Shown here: positions 50,196 through 59,981 of the stretch, in pieces | Position numbering within the stretch: the first letter of the stretch is position 1 | Layout of the letters: each line of letters starts with the position of its first letter | Origin: Firmicutes bacterium UBA1739 | GTDB taxonomy: Bacteria > Bacillota > Clostridia > Peptostreptococcales > Anaerovoracaceae | Reading direction: 5' to 3' | Assembly: GCA_002315385.1 (NCBI GenBank) | Contig: DCHZ01000003.1 | Coordinates: forward strand, 62,001-126,000 | DNA length: 64,000 nt | The notes under the pieces: model-generated | What the model was told of the DNA's origin: nothing | The model's input: the letters and a program-made list of their open reading frames with translations, nothing else | Database searches by the model: none | Position numbers and translations under genes: made by a program

Positions 50196-52975
50196 GACCG
50201 GTCAGATTAACACTTTCGGCTTTCGGGTCATATGCGGACTGTACGGAAATAGATTTTGAAGCATTCAGTGACGGAAGTCTGTATCTGATTGCGGGAAATA
50301 CCGGGGCGGGTAAAACGACAATATTTGATGCGGTAACCTTTGCACTTTTCGGCAGTGCCAGCGGGAGCGTAAGGGACAACAGCAGAAGATTCAGAAGCAA
50401 ATATGCCGACAGCAGTACGGATACCTTTGTGGAGCTGGTATTTGAGAATAAAGGACAAAGGTACAGAGTAAAGAGAAATCCGGAATACAGCCGTCAGTCG
50501 AAAAGAGAAAAGAGAGATAAACTCGTTCGTGTTTCTGCGGGAGCGGAGCTGTGCGGAGAAAACGGAGAGGTGATTGCTGCCGATTCCAAAAAAACAACGG
50601 CGGCAATAATAGAAATACTGGGTGTCAATGAAAAACAGTTCAGACAGATGGTTATGCTGGCGCAGGGGGAGTTCCAGAAGCTGCTGATTGCCGGATCAGA
50701 TGAGCGAATGGAGATTTTCCGCCATCTTTTCCGGACAGAAAAGTACAATATGATTCAGAACAGGATAGCTGAGGATTTTGGTGAATCTGAAAGAGAGCGA
50801 AAGGAGCTGAAAAATGAAGTCCTCAGGGAGATTCGTTCTGCTGTTATTCCGGAAGGATGCGAGAGCTTCGGATTTAATGAGAATTTCGAAGTCATGTCAG
50901 CTGCGGATATCGAATCTGCCCTGAAGACTGTGAACAGTCAGATAGATGAAGACAGAAATGACAATGCAGTGCTGAGAAAAGAATTTGAAGAGATTAATAG
51001 GAAATACGATTCTCTGCTGGAAAAAATCACCGAATCAGAGCAATTAAGGAATAATTACAGGATTCTTGATGAACTGGAAAAAGAACTGGTCGTACTGAGC
51101 AGTCAGGCGGAAGCGGCTGAGACAGAGCTTGAATCCGCAGAAAGCAATATGCCTGAAGCTGAGAGATTAAAAAGTGAGATTGCTGTCCTTAATGCGGAGC
51201 TTGAGGATTACGGCAGACTCAGTGTATTGTCGGATGAAAGCAAAACTCTCACCGGCGAAATAGAAAAAGCGGAAAAAAGAATAGAAGAGCTTAAAAGCGG
51301 AAATGAAATTCTAAAAAAAGAGCTCGAAACAGATATAAAATCAACGGATAGTCTTAATTCACTGGAAAAGCAGCTGATTGAAATAAATCACAAATGTGAA
51401 AAGCTTGAAGGTAAAAAGAAAGAGGCCGGAGAGATAACAGCTTTGATTGATATATTCCTGACAAACTCAAAAAAGCTTGAGGAAAAACAGAACGAATATG
51501 TTAAAGCGTATGAAGTATATGAAGCTGCATACAGAAGCTATGAAGAAAAGAACAGAAGTTTTCTGAATGAACAGGCGGGAATTCTGGCCCGGGATGCATT
51601 GTTTGACGGGATGCCGTGCCCTGTATGCGGCTCTGCGGTTCACCCTTCACCCGCGAAACCCGGAAACGATGCTCCGGATGAAAAGGAACTTACACAGGCA
51701 AAAAAGCTTTCGGATACAGCTAGAGAAATGGCTGAGAAGCTTAGTGCCGAAGCCGCTGTCCTTCGCGGAGAGAATCAGTCGCAGATAGAAAGAATAATTA
51801 CAAGAGGAAAAGAGCTTTTTCCGGATATTCCTTTAGAAAAGCTTAAGGATGCGGCTCTGACTGAAACAGAAAGCCTTGAAAAAGAGTATCTGAATTTAAA
51901 AAATGACGAGAAAAGATTTAAAAAAGAGATTGTTATATTAAAAAAGACAGCCGCTGCAATACCGGCCAGACGCGATGAAATAATGAACCGGGACGAGACG
52001 GCTGAAAAAATGAGTGTAAATCTGAATGAATTCAGACAGAAGCTGGCGGTAACTGATTCGGAGAGGGAATCACTTCTGTCCAGACTTTCATGTTCATCGG
52101 AAAAAGAGGCAAATGCCGTAATATCATCGAAAGAAAAAAGAATAAAAGAAATAGCAGAGAAAATTGCGGCGGCAGGTAATAGATTTAAGGAGATAACCGA
52201 CAATAAGCGTATTACCGAGGGAAAAGTGCAGCAGCTTAAGAAAAGCATTGACGGAAAAACCGTGGATAATACAGACTTATTATATGAAGAACAGGCGGAG
52301 CTTCGTAACAGAAGAAAGGATATTGAAAACAAACTGGAAGAAACCGGAATAAGAATATCCATGAACACCAATGCTGCTGCGGATATAGAAAAAACCGGGA
52401 AAAAACTTGCTGAAATTGAAGAAGAATATGGATGGAAAAAGTCTTTATGCGAAACGCTTAAAGGAAATATTTCGGGCAAGGCAAAGCTTTCCCTGGAAAT
52501 TTATGCACAAATGGCATATTTTGACAGAATACTGGAAAGGGCAAATTCGAGATTTGAATATCTGACAGACGGGCAGTATACGATGATAAGAAATGATGAC
52601 GAAGACAATCTTCGCTCAAAAACAGGACTGGATATTTCGGTAATTGATCATAATAACGGTTCGGTAAGAAATGTCAGAACTCTGTCAGGAGGAGAAAGCT
52701 TTAAAGCGTCACTTTCACTTGCACTGGGCCTGGCCGATGAGGTTTCCGCCAACAGCGGAGGAATCCGAATGGATGCTCTGTTTGTGGATGAAGGTTTCGG
52801 GTCTCTTGATGAAGAATCTCTGCAGCAGGCAATCAGAGTATTAATGCAGCTGGCGGAAGGAAACCGTCAGATAGGAATAATTTCACATGTGTCCGAGCTT
52901 AGGGAGTATATAGATCATCAGATTCTTGTGGAAAAAGACAGACTCGGGGTCAGTCATGTATTAATGATAAAATAG
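50192..52975 (+). CDS. sbcC: DNA repair exonuclease SbcC (Rad50-like ATPase)
   Basis: The 927-residue SMC-like ATPase partners SbcD. It has the N-terminal Walker A GNTGAGKTTIFDAVTF (about residue 34) and a first coiled coil. The zinc hook CPVC is at about residue 475 (DGMPCPVCGSAVHP). A second coiled coil leads to the C-terminal half with the ABC signature LSGGESFKASLSLALGLAD and Walker B LFVDEGFGSLDEE. The arms are shorter than in E. coli SbcC (about 1050), as is common in Bacillota. The start overlaps sbcD. Confidence 0.95.
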   Translation: MRPVRLTLSAFGSYADCTEIDFEAFSDGSLYLIAGNTGAGKTTIFDAVTFALFGSASGSVRDNSRRFRSKYADSSTDTFVELVFENKGQRYRVKRNPEYSRQSKREKRDKLVRVSAGAELCGENGEVIAADSKKTTAAIIEILGVNEKQFRQMVMLAQGEFQKLLIAGSDERMEIFRHLFRTEKYNMIQNRIAEDFGESERERKELKNEVLREIRSAVIPEGCESFGFNENFEVMSAADIESALKTVNSQIDEDRNDNAVLRKEFEEINRKYDSLLEKITESEQLRNNYRILDELEKELVVLSSQAEAAETELESAESNMPEAERLKSEIAVLNAELEDYGRLSVLSDESKTLTGEIEKAEKRIEELKSGNEILKKELETDIKSTDSLNSLEKQLIEINHKCEKLEGKKKEAGEITALIDIFLTNSKKLEEKQNEYVKAYEVYEAAYRSYEEKNRSFLNEQAGILARDALFDGMPCPVCGSAVHPSPAKPGNDAPDEKELTQAKKLSDTAREMAEKLSAEAAVLRGENQSQIERIITRGKELFPDIPLEKLKDAALTETESLEKEYLNLKNDEKRFKKEIVILKKTAAAIPARRDEIMNRDETAEKMSVNLNEFRQKLAVTDSERESLLSRLSCSSEKEANAVISSKEKRIKEIAEKIAAAGNRFKEITDNKRITEGKVQQLKKSIDGKTVDNTDLLYEEQAELRNRRKDIENKLEETGIRISMNTNAAADIEKTGKKLAEIEEEYGWKKSLCETLKGNISGKAKLSLEIYAQMAYFDRILERANSRFEYLTDGQYTMIRNDDEDNLRSKTGLDISVIDHNNGSVRNVRTLSGGESFKASLSLALGLADEVSANSGGIRMDALFVDEGFGSLDEESLQQAIRVLMQLAEGNRQIGIISHVSELREYIDHQILVEKDRLGVSHVLMIK

Positions 52976-53025
52976 GAATGTGGCTCCCGAGGGCGACGAG
53001 CCCGAGACCTGTAAAGCTGTTCCGG

Positions 53026-53063
53026 CTCAGGGAAGGATATGTCATTCGGACTCAGGGAAGGAT
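53026..53063 (+). repeat. Short direct repeat in sbcC-GNAT gap
   Basis: CTCAGGGAAGGAT occurs twice, at 53026-53038 and 53051-53063, 25 bp apart. The upstream part of the gap is GC-rich (GGCTCCCGAGGGCGACGAGC). Function unknown. Confidence 0.45.
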
Positions 53064-53141
53064 TATAATAGATATTACTAAGAATTTATGGTATTATATA
53101 ATGATATGAAAAATATGAATACTGCTTTGAAAGGGGATAAA

Positions 53142-53627
53142 ATGGACAAAATAAAAATCAGAAGAGCGGAAAAGAAGGATATAGAAGGGCTTTTGAGATT
53201 ACTTGGGGAAGTACTTGAAGTTCATGTAAGAATAAGACCGGATATTTTTATTCCCGGAACAACAAAATATACCCGTGAGGAGCTGGAAGAAATAATCTGT
53301 GATGAAAACACACCGGTTTTTGTTGCGGTCGACACCGACGAATATGTTGCCGGTTATGCATTCTGTGTGTTGGAAAAACAGCCCTTCACTACGAATATGA
53401 GAGATATCAGGACTTTGTATATCGATGATATTTGTGTTGACAGTAAATTCAGAAAACAGCATATAGGTGAAACACTGTATAAGCACGCACTGAAATTTGC
53501 CGGAAAAGCCGACTGCTACGATGTTACCCTGAATGTCTGGGAGGGCAATGACGCGGCAAGGGCATTTTACGATAAAATGGGAATGATTGTTAAAAAGACT
53601 CAGCTTGAATACATTTTGGAAGAATAG
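53142..53627 (+). CDS. GNAT-family N-acetyltransferase
   Basis: The 161-residue enzyme has the GNAT fold: KIRRAEKKDIEGLLRLLGEVLEVH, VAGYAFCVLEKQ, the core LYIDDICVDSKFRKQHIGETLYKHALKFA, and NVWEGNDAARAFYDKMGM. The acetyl-CoA loop reads RKQHIG. The acceptor is unknown. ATG 53142 follows GAAAGGGG; the frame upstream from 53088 lacks a ribosome site. It ends 23 bp before feoAB, so co-transcription is possible. Confidence 0.88.
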   Translation: MDKIKIRRAEKKDIEGLLRLLGEVLEVHVRIRPDIFIPGTTKYTREELEEIICDENTPVFVAVDTDEYVAGYAFCVLEKQPFTTNMRDIRTLYIDDICVDSKFRKQHIGETLYKHALKFAGKADCYDVTLNVWEGNDAARAFYDKMGMIVKKTQLEYILEE

Positions 53628-53650
53628 ATTAGGATATTAAGGGTGAATTG

Positions 53651-55996
53651 ATGACACTGAAAGAATTGGAAAAAGGAAAAAGTGCCGTAATTAAAAGCGT
53701 TGGAGGAGAGGGCGCACTGAGACAGCATTTTCTTGATATGGGAGTTATTCCGGGAGCGGAGGTTACGGTTGTCAAGCTTGCTCCTATGGGAGATCCCATG
53801 GAGCTTCAGATTCACGGATATGAGCTGACCCTGAGACTTGCGGATGCGGACAGAATAGAAATAGAACCTATAAATAAAAGAAGCAGGAATCATGACAGGA
53901 TAGAAAGAATCAGATTTTCGGAACACCCTGGACTCGGTGAAGGCGGAAAATATCACTCACAGGAAGACGAAGATCCTCTGCCTGAGGATGCCATGCTTAC
54001 ATATGCACTGGTGGGTAATCAGAACTGCGGAAAGACAACACTTTTCAATCAGCTGACAGGCTCGAATCAGCATGTTGGAAATTTTCCGGGAGTCACGGTA
54101 GACAGAAAGAGCGGACCAATCAAAAAATTCGCCAATACGCTGGTTACGGATTTGCCCGGTATATATTCCATGTCTCCTTATACGAGTGAGGAAATAGTAT
54201 CGAGAAACTTTGTGCTTAATGACAGGCCCAGGGCAATCATCAATATTCTGGACGCTACAAATATCGAAAGAAACCTGTATCTGACAATGCAGCTTCTCGA
54301 AATGGATACTCCGATGGTTGTTGCACTGAATATGATGGATGAGATGGCAAAAAACCACGGCTCAATTGATGTAAATATGATGGAAAATCTTCTCGGAGTG
54401 CCGGTTATTCCCATATCTGCGGCCAAAAACGCCGGAGTTAACGAACTGGTAAATCATGCGATTCATATCGCAAAATACCAGGAAAAGCCTCTCAGACAGG
54501 ATTTTTGCGGAAAACAGGATCATAACGGAGCGGTTCACAGATGCATTCACGCTGTAATTCATCTGATTGAAGACCATGCGGAAAGAGCCGGTATTCCGGT
54601 AAGATTTGCGGCGACAAAGGCCATCGAGGGAGACCATCTGATACTGGAGCAGCTTAATCTTGACAGCAATGAAGAAGAAATGCTGGAGCACATTGTTATT
54701 CAGATGGAACAGGAGAGAGGTCTGGACAGGAGTGCGGCAATAGCTGATATGCGGTTTGAATTCATTGAAAAGCTCTGTGAGCAGACCGTGATAAAACCTA
54801 AAGAAAGCATTGAAAGAGTAAGAAGTGAAAGAATCGACAAAATCCTTACCGGAAAATACACTGCAATACCGTGTTTCATAGGAATTATGGTTCTGGTATT
54901 TTATCTTACTTTCAATGTAATCGGCGCGGCTCTGCAGAGACTGATGGAAATGGGAGTAAACGGATTGTGTGAACTGACAGACCGGGCTCTTACCTCGGCA
55001 AATGTCAATGAGGTACTGCACAATCTTATAATAGACGGAATTTTTGCGGGAATTGGAAGTATACTGAGCTTTCTGCCTGTGATTGTCACGTTGTTCTTCT
55101 TTTTATCGATTATGGAAGACAGCGGATACATAGCCCGTGTCGCCTTTGTTATGGATAAGCTTTTGAGAAAAATAGGTCTGTCCGGAAGAAGCATTGTGCC
55201 GATGCTGATAGGCTTCGGCTGTACGGTTCCTGCGGTGATGGCAACAAGAACTCTGCCCAGTGAAAGAGACCGTAAAATGACAATACTGATAACACCGTTC
55301 ATGAGCTGTACGGCAAAGCTGCCGATATATGCGTTCTTTATCAGTGCGTTTTTCCCGGGAAAAGGCGGATTAATAATGGCAGGACTGTATCTGCTGGGTA
55401 TAGTTGTAGGAATCCTCATCGCCCTGCTGTACAGAGGAACGATATTCAGGGGTGAAGCGGTTCCGTTTGTAATGGAGCTGCCGAATTACAGACTGCCGGG
55501 TGCTAAGAATGTGCTGATGCTGCTGTGGGAAAAAGCTGAGGATTTTCTCAGACGGGCTTTTTCGATAATACTAATCGCAACAATAATAATATGGTTCCTG
55601 CAGAGCTTTGATCCTCATATGAATCTGACGGCGGATTCAGGGGAAAGCATACTTGCACACCTGGCCGGGCTGATATCGCCTTTGTTTGCCCCGCTGGGCC
55701 TCGGCGACTGGAGAATCTGCACGGCTCTGATAAGCGGATTTGTAGCCAAGGAAAGCGTGGTTTCTTCGATTCAGGTGCTTTTCGGAGGCGGGCTGACATC
55801 AATAATGACACCGCTGGCGGCAGCGTCTATGCTGACCTTCAGCCTTCTGTATACACCGTGTGTTGCCGCAATTGCATCCATCAGGAGAGAAATCGGCACG
55901 AAATCAGCAGTTCTGGTGGTAATATGGCAGTGTCTTGTAGCCTGGATCGTCGCATATTCAGTGAGAATAATACTTTTGATGGTGGGAGTTGCGTAA
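53651..55996 (+). CDS. feoB: Ferrous iron transporter, FeoA-FeoB fusion
   Basis: The 781-residue membrane protein imports Fe2+. Residues 1-75 form an SH3-like FeoA domain (LKELEKGKSAVIKSVGGEGALRQHFLDMG, DPMELQIHGYELTLR). A linker leads to the FeoB G domain (GNQNCGKTTLFNQLTG, GNFPGVTVDRKSG, DLPGIYSM, NMMD). The membrane region has about eight segments and two gate motifs (GFGCTVPAVMATRT and CTAKLPIYA). Separate FeoA is usual, so the fusion is worth noting. ATG 53651; the stop overlaps the next start (TAATG). Confidence 0.95.
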   Translation: MTLKELEKGKSAVIKSVGGEGALRQHFLDMGVIPGAEVTVVKLAPMGDPMELQIHGYELTLRLADADRIEIEPINKRSRNHDRIERIRFSEHPGLGEGGKYHSQEDEDPLPEDAMLTYALVGNQNCGKTTLFNQLTGSNQHVGNFPGVTVDRKSGPIKKFANTLVTDLPGIYSMSPYTSEEIVSRNFVLNDRPRAIINILDATNIERNLYLTMQLLEMDTPMVVALNMMDEMAKNHGSIDVNMMENLLGVPVIPISAAKNAGVNELVNHAIHIAKYQEKPLRQDFCGKQDHNGAVHRCIHAVIHLIEDHAERAGIPVRFAATKAIEGDHLILEQLNLDSNEEEMLEHIVIQMEQERGLDRSAAIADMRFEFIEKLCEQTVIKPKESIERVRSERIDKILTGKYTAIPCFIGIMVLVFYLTFNVIGAALQRLMEMGVNGLCELTDRALTSANVNEVLHNLIIDGIFAGIGSILSFLPVIVTLFFFLSIMEDSGYIARVAFVMDKLLRKIGLSGRSIVPMLIGFGCTVPAVMATRTLPSERDRKMTILITPFMSCTAKLPIYAFFISAFFPGKGGLIMAGLYLLGIVVGILIALLYRGTIFRGEAVPFVMELPNYRLPGAKNVLMLLWEKAEDFLRRAFSIILIATIIIWFLQSFDPHMNLTADSGESILAHLAGLISPLFAPLGLGDWRICTALISGFVAKESVVSSIQVLFGGGLTSIMTPLAAASMLTFSLLYTPCVAAIASIRREIGTKSAVLVVIWQCLVAWIVAYSVRIILLMVGVA

Positions 55997-56139
55997 TGAA
56001 TGTATGGGATATTGTTGTTATCATAATACTGATTATTGTTATTGCTGCCGCAGTCAGAACTCTGATTAAAAAGGGTACCGGCTGCGGGTGTGAATGCGGA
56101 AATTGCGAAAAGAAAAACTGCGGGAAAAAGCTTCGCTGA
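55996..56139 (+). CDS. FeoB-associated Cys-rich membrane protein
   Basis: This 47-residue product starts in the feoB stop codon. It has one N-terminal membrane segment (VWDIVVIIILIIVIAAAV), a basic stretch and a cluster of cysteines (CGCECGNCEKKNCG), the usual layout of the small FeoB-associated family (sometimes called FeoC-like in Bacillota). It may help Fe2+ passage or tune FeoB. The overlap makes it co-translated. Confidence 0.88.
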   Translation: MNVWDIVVIIILIIVIAAAVRTLIKKGTGCGCECGNCEKKNCGKKLR

Positions 56140-56298
56140 CAGGTGACCGGACGGATTTCTTATGACGGAATTCAGCGGGAGGATAACGGGGATGGCTGAC
56201 CGGAGAAGGTTAATCGGTCTCAAACTGTTATTGTATGTAATAAGTCGGCAGTATAATGGAGATAAGATATCAGGATACAGGAAAGGAGGTATTGACAG

Positions 56299-58944
56299 TT
56301 GGAAAACAATTCAGTAAAAAGGATAACTGCGGGAATACTGGCTCATGTGGATGCGGGAAAAACGACTCTTTCCGAAGGGCTGCTGTATTGTGCAGGGATT
56401 ACAAAAAAACTCGGAAGAGTGGATCACGGCAGTTCGTTTCTTGATAACGACGAGCAGGAAAGAAGACGCGGAATTACGATTTTTTCCAAAGAGGCCCGTT
56501 TAACATACAATAATATGGAGCTGACTGTTCTTGATACCCCCGGACACGTGGATTTTTCTGCGGAAACAGAGAGAGTTTTTGATGTTCTTGACTGTGGTAT
56601 TCTGGTAATCAATTCTCCGGAGGGTGTGCAGAGTCATACCCGGACCTTATGGAAGCTTGTCAGAAAAAGAAACATTCCGGTTTATGTTTTTGCAAATAAG
56701 ATGGATCTGCCGGGAGTCGATAAAAGAACTGTTCTGAATGAATTGAGCAGAAGTCTGGAGGAGACTTTTTTTGACTATAAAGAACCGGACTTTGAAGCTC
56801 TGGCACTGGCCTGTGACAGCTTAATGGAAGAATATCTGGAAACCGGAAGCATTTCACGTCAGTCGATAACAGAAGCAGTAAACAACTGCGAAGTATTTCC
56901 ATGCTGGTTCGGATCTGCACTGAAAATGGAAGGCGTAGAGGAATTAGCCGCCGATTTGTCGGAAATAAGCCGTGAAAAGGAGCATTCGAAGCAATTCGGA
57001 GCAAAGGTTTACAAGATATCAAGGGATTCCCGGGGCAACAGAATAACTCATATGAAAATAAACGGCGGCAGCATAGGTATTCGTGACTTAGTCACATATA
57101 ATGGAAAAAGTGAAAAAATAACAGAAATAAGAAAGTATTCGGGAGAAAAATATGAAGCATGCCGGTCTGCCGAAGCGGGAGAGATTGTGGCGGTAACAGG
57201 TTTAAGCGAAACTCTGCCGGGTATGGGTCTCGGAACGGATGTTTCCTCCGAAGCACCGGAGCTGCTGCCTGTTATGACATATTCTGTCGTTCTGCCTCCG
57301 GGGACGGATGTCAGAAAGGCCATGACCTGTTTCCGGGAGCTTGAAGAAGAAGATCCCACACTCCATCTCGGCTGGGACAGTAAGGACAAAACTCTTCAGA
57401 TTCAGTTAATGGGCCCTATTCAGCTGGAAGTGCTGAGCCGGGTCGTAGCAACACGTTTTGGAATGAATATTGAATTCGGTGAAGGAAAAATCGTTTATCT
57501 TGAAACAATCCGGGAGGCTGTTGACGGTATAGGGCATTATGAACCTCTGCGCCATTATGCGGAAGTGCATCTCAGACTTGAACCGGGAGAGCGTGGAAGC
57601 GGTGTTACCGTATGCAGCGAATGTTCAGAGGATAATCTTGACAGAAACTGGCAGCGGTTAATTATGACTCATGTGATGGAAAAAAAGCATTCGGGAGTGC
57701 TGACAGGTTACCCGGTGACGGATATTTCCGTTGTCATCACTGCCGGCAGAGCACATTCAAAGCATACCGAGGGTGGAGACTTTCGTCAGGCAACTTACAG
57801 AGCCATAAGGCAGGCTCTTATGAAGGCTGATTCGGTGCTGCTGGAGCCATGGTATGATTTCAGAATAGAGATGCCTGCGGAAAACATCGGAAGAGCAATT
57901 GCCGATTTGGAAAGAATCGGAGCTGTTTCAAACTCTCCGGAAATTTCGGAGGATTATGCCGTGCTGACAGGTAAGGCACCGGTAGCGGCAATCGGGAACT
58001 ATTCTTCTGTGCTTGCCTCATATTCCCACGGACTGGGAAAAATGTTCTGCACTGTCAGAGGATATGAGCCCTGCGTTAATCAGGAAAGCATAGTAAAGAG
58101 CATAGCTTACTCGGCGGAATCTGATGTTGATAATACTCCGGACAGTGTTTTCTGCAGTCACGGTTCGGGATTCATTGTTAAATGGCATGATGTTGAAAAA
58201 TATGCACATATCAGACCATTAACTGAGAAAGAAGAAGCGGAAGAAAAGCAGGAGAGGGCACGGGGATATATTGCAAGGGCTGCCTCTGATGATGAACTGA
58301 TGGCGATATTTGAACGTACCTACGGACCGATAAAAAGAGACAGTATTAATAAAGTAAGACCGGCTCGTAAAAACCGCGAGGAAATGAATTCGGGGTTCAG
58401 ATTAAGACCGGGAAAAATTTCAGGACCGGAATATCTTCTTGTAGATGGGTATAATATTATTTTTGCATGGAAAGAACTGAAGGAAATCGCGTCGGTAAAC
58501 ATAGATGCAGCCAGAGATGCCCTTATTGATAAGCTTAGGAACTATCAGGGCTACAGACAGATACCTGTGATAGTGGTATTTGATGCATATAAAGTGAAGG
58601 GAAATCCCGGAAAGGTGGAGCATTACGGAGAACTGACAGTGGTATTCACCAAGGAGGCGGAGATTGCCGATACCTATATTGAAAGAGCGGCATTTAAACT
58701 AAGCAGAAACTACAGCGTTAAGGTGGCAACTTCTGACAGGCTGGAGCAGATGATTATTCTCGGAAACGGTGCTCTGAAAATATCGGCGGATAGTTTTGAA
58801 CGGGAAGTAAACGAAGCGGAAGAATGTATAAGACAGGTGATTGAGGAGATCAATCGGAAGGAAAAGCTGTCTTCTGAGGGTAACCGGCCAATAATAACAG
58901 AAACCGGTAATAATCGGTCAGAAAAAAAGATAACTGATAAATAA
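56299..58944 (+). CDS. EF-G/TetM-like translational GTPase fused to a YacP/Rae1 NYN nuclease domain
   Basis: The 881-residue protein has an intact GTPase: AGILAHVDAGKTTLSEG, RRRGITIF, DTPGHVDFSAETERVF and ANKMDLPG. EF-G-type domains II-V follow, of the TetM/TetO-like branch, ending near residue 680. From about residue 712 comes a YacP-type PIN-like domain: LLVDGYNIIFAWKELKEI, VIVVFDAYKVKG, HYGELTVVFTKEAEIADTYIE, VATSDRLEQ and GNGALKISA. B. subtilis YacP (Rae1) cuts mRNA in the ribosomal A site. TetM-like factors enter the same site. TTG 56299 follows AGGAGGT. It is likely a chromosomal translation factor and not a resistance gene. Confidence 0.86.
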   Translation: MENNSVKRITAGILAHVDAGKTTLSEGLLYCAGITKKLGRVDHGSSFLDNDEQERRRGITIFSKEARLTYNNMELTVLDTPGHVDFSAETERVFDVLDCGILVINSPEGVQSHTRTLWKLVRKRNIPVYVFANKMDLPGVDKRTVLNELSRSLEETFFDYKEPDFEALALACDSLMEEYLETGSISRQSITEAVNNCEVFPCWFGSALKMEGVEELAADLSEISREKEHSKQFGAKVYKISRDSRGNRITHMKINGGSIGIRDLVTYNGKSEKITEIRKYSGEKYEACRSAEAGEIVAVTGLSETLPGMGLGTDVSSEAPELLPVMTYSVVLPPGTDVRKAMTCFRELEEEDPTLHLGWDSKDKTLQIQLMGPIQLEVLSRVVATRFGMNIEFGEGKIVYLETIREAVDGIGHYEPLRHYAEVHLRLEPGERGSGVTVCSECSEDNLDRNWQRLIMTHVMEKKHSGVLTGYPVTDISVVITAGRAHSKHTEGGDFRQATYRAIRQALMKADSVLLEPWYDFRIEMPAENIGRAIADLERIGAVSNSPEISEDYAVLTGKAPVAAIGNYSSVLASYSHGLGKMFCTVRGYEPCVNQESIVKSIAYSAESDVDNTPDSVFCSHGSGFIVKWHDVEKYAHIRPLTEKEEAEEKQERARGYIARAASDDELMAIFERTYGPIKRDSINKVRPARKNREEMNSGFRLRPGKISGPEYLLVDGYNIIFAWKELKEIASVNIDAARDALIDKLRNYQGYRQIPVIVVFDAYKVKGNPGKVEHYGELTVVFTKEAEIADTYIERAAFKLSRNYSVKVATSDRLEQMIILGNGALKISADSFEREVNEAEECIRQVIEEINRKEKLSSEGNRPIITETGNNRSEKKITDK

Positions 58945-59070
58945 GGTGAGGATATGTGCAGTGGAAATATGTAAATGGTTTTTGTAATGCTTTCATCATT
59001 GTTTTGACATATGACTCAGGTATGATGAAAAACAGGCTGAACTTCAAATTGAATAATTCGGAGGAAAAAC

Positions 59071-59850
59071 ATGAACGGAAGAATAATCCCATATATTATA
59101 GAATATGCTGAAGAATCTGAAAAAAATGCAGAATATGTATGCATAATATGCCACGGCTTCGGCAGCAGTAAAGAGAGTCCCACCGCGGTTTCCATGGCGG
59201 AAAGATTGAAAAAGGAGGGCATCAGTTCAATAAGATTCGACTTTCCGGCTCACGGGGAAAGTGAGTGTGAAGGAGAGGATTTTCTGATTTCCAATTGTCT
59301 TGATGATCTTGAAGAGATTGAAACGATAGCCGGAAAGAAATTTCCGGGTGCAAAGCTGTTTTACTTTGCATCCAGCTTCGGAGCTTTTATTAATCTGATA
59401 TATTTATCGACAAGAAAGCATCGCGGAGTAAAATCTTTTCTGAGATGTGCCGCCGTAGATATGCCGGGAATTATGCATAACTGGATTGACGGTGAGTATC
59501 TTGAAAAGCTTAAAGAGGACGGTTATCTTATGTTTGATGAGGGATATGCAAGACCGCTGAAAGTGACTGAAGCGTTTTACGATGAGCTTGACAGGATTAA
59601 TCTATTTGAATTAAGACAATCAGACATTCAATCGGGGGGCGCGGATTCGGAAGCATTTCCTTCCGGAGGGACTGTTATCAGGATGATTCACGGAACGGAG
59701 GATGAAACGGCACCCTATGAGGATGCGGTCAGATTCGCACAGACATACAGTATTCCTGTTATAAGTGTGAAAGGTGCGGACCACAGATTTACTACCGAAG
59801 GAGCAATGGATATTGTAAGAGACGCGGCATGCGAGTTTTACAGACAATGA
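59071..59850 (+). CDS. Alpha/beta hydrolase
   Basis: The 259-residue protein has the fold pattern VCIICHGFGSSKESPTAVSMAERLKKEGISSIRFDFPAHGESE. The nucleophile serine is in FASSFGAFINLIYL, the acid in MIHGTEDETAPYEDAV, and the histidine in VKGADHRFTTEGA. It lacks a signal peptide. An acyl-ester or peptide substrate is likely but not known. ATG 59071 follows GGAGGA. A promoter may lie near 58995-59020, but spacing is poor. Confidence 0.88.
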   Translation: MNGRIIPYIIEYAEESEKNAEYVCIICHGFGSSKESPTAVSMAERLKKEGISSIRFDFPAHGESECEGEDFLISNCLDDLEEIETIAGKKFPGAKLFYFASSFGAFINLIYLSTRKHRGVKSFLRCAAVDMPGIMHNWIDGEYLEKLKEDGYLMFDEGYARPLKVTEAFYDELDRINLFELRQSDIQSGGADSEAFPSGGTVIRMIHGTEDETAPYEDAVRFAQTYSIPVISVKGADHRFTTEGAMDIVRDAACEFYRQ

Positions 59851-59914
59851 TTATTTGTGTTCTGCGGGTGCGTATTAATAAAAGATAAATTATTGTGTCG
59901 GAAATAATTATTTC

Positions 59915-59943
59915 TTGAAATGACAACTTCTCAAAATTATAAT
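59915..59943 (+). promoter_or_regulatory. Promoter of the activator gene
   Basis: TTGAAA (59915-59920) and TATAAT (59938-59943) are 17 bp apart, about 38 bp before the start codon. Confidence 0.7.
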
Positions 59944-59981
59944 TGTAGTATTAGAAGCAATTTGTGAAAGGGGTAATTAGA

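Noticed and set aside
56299..58944. Tetracycline-resistance ribosomal protection gene
   Set aside because: The GTPase part is TetM-like, but the chain carries a YacP domain, lies in a core chromosomal region with no mobile genes, and has native composition. A resistance role is not supported.
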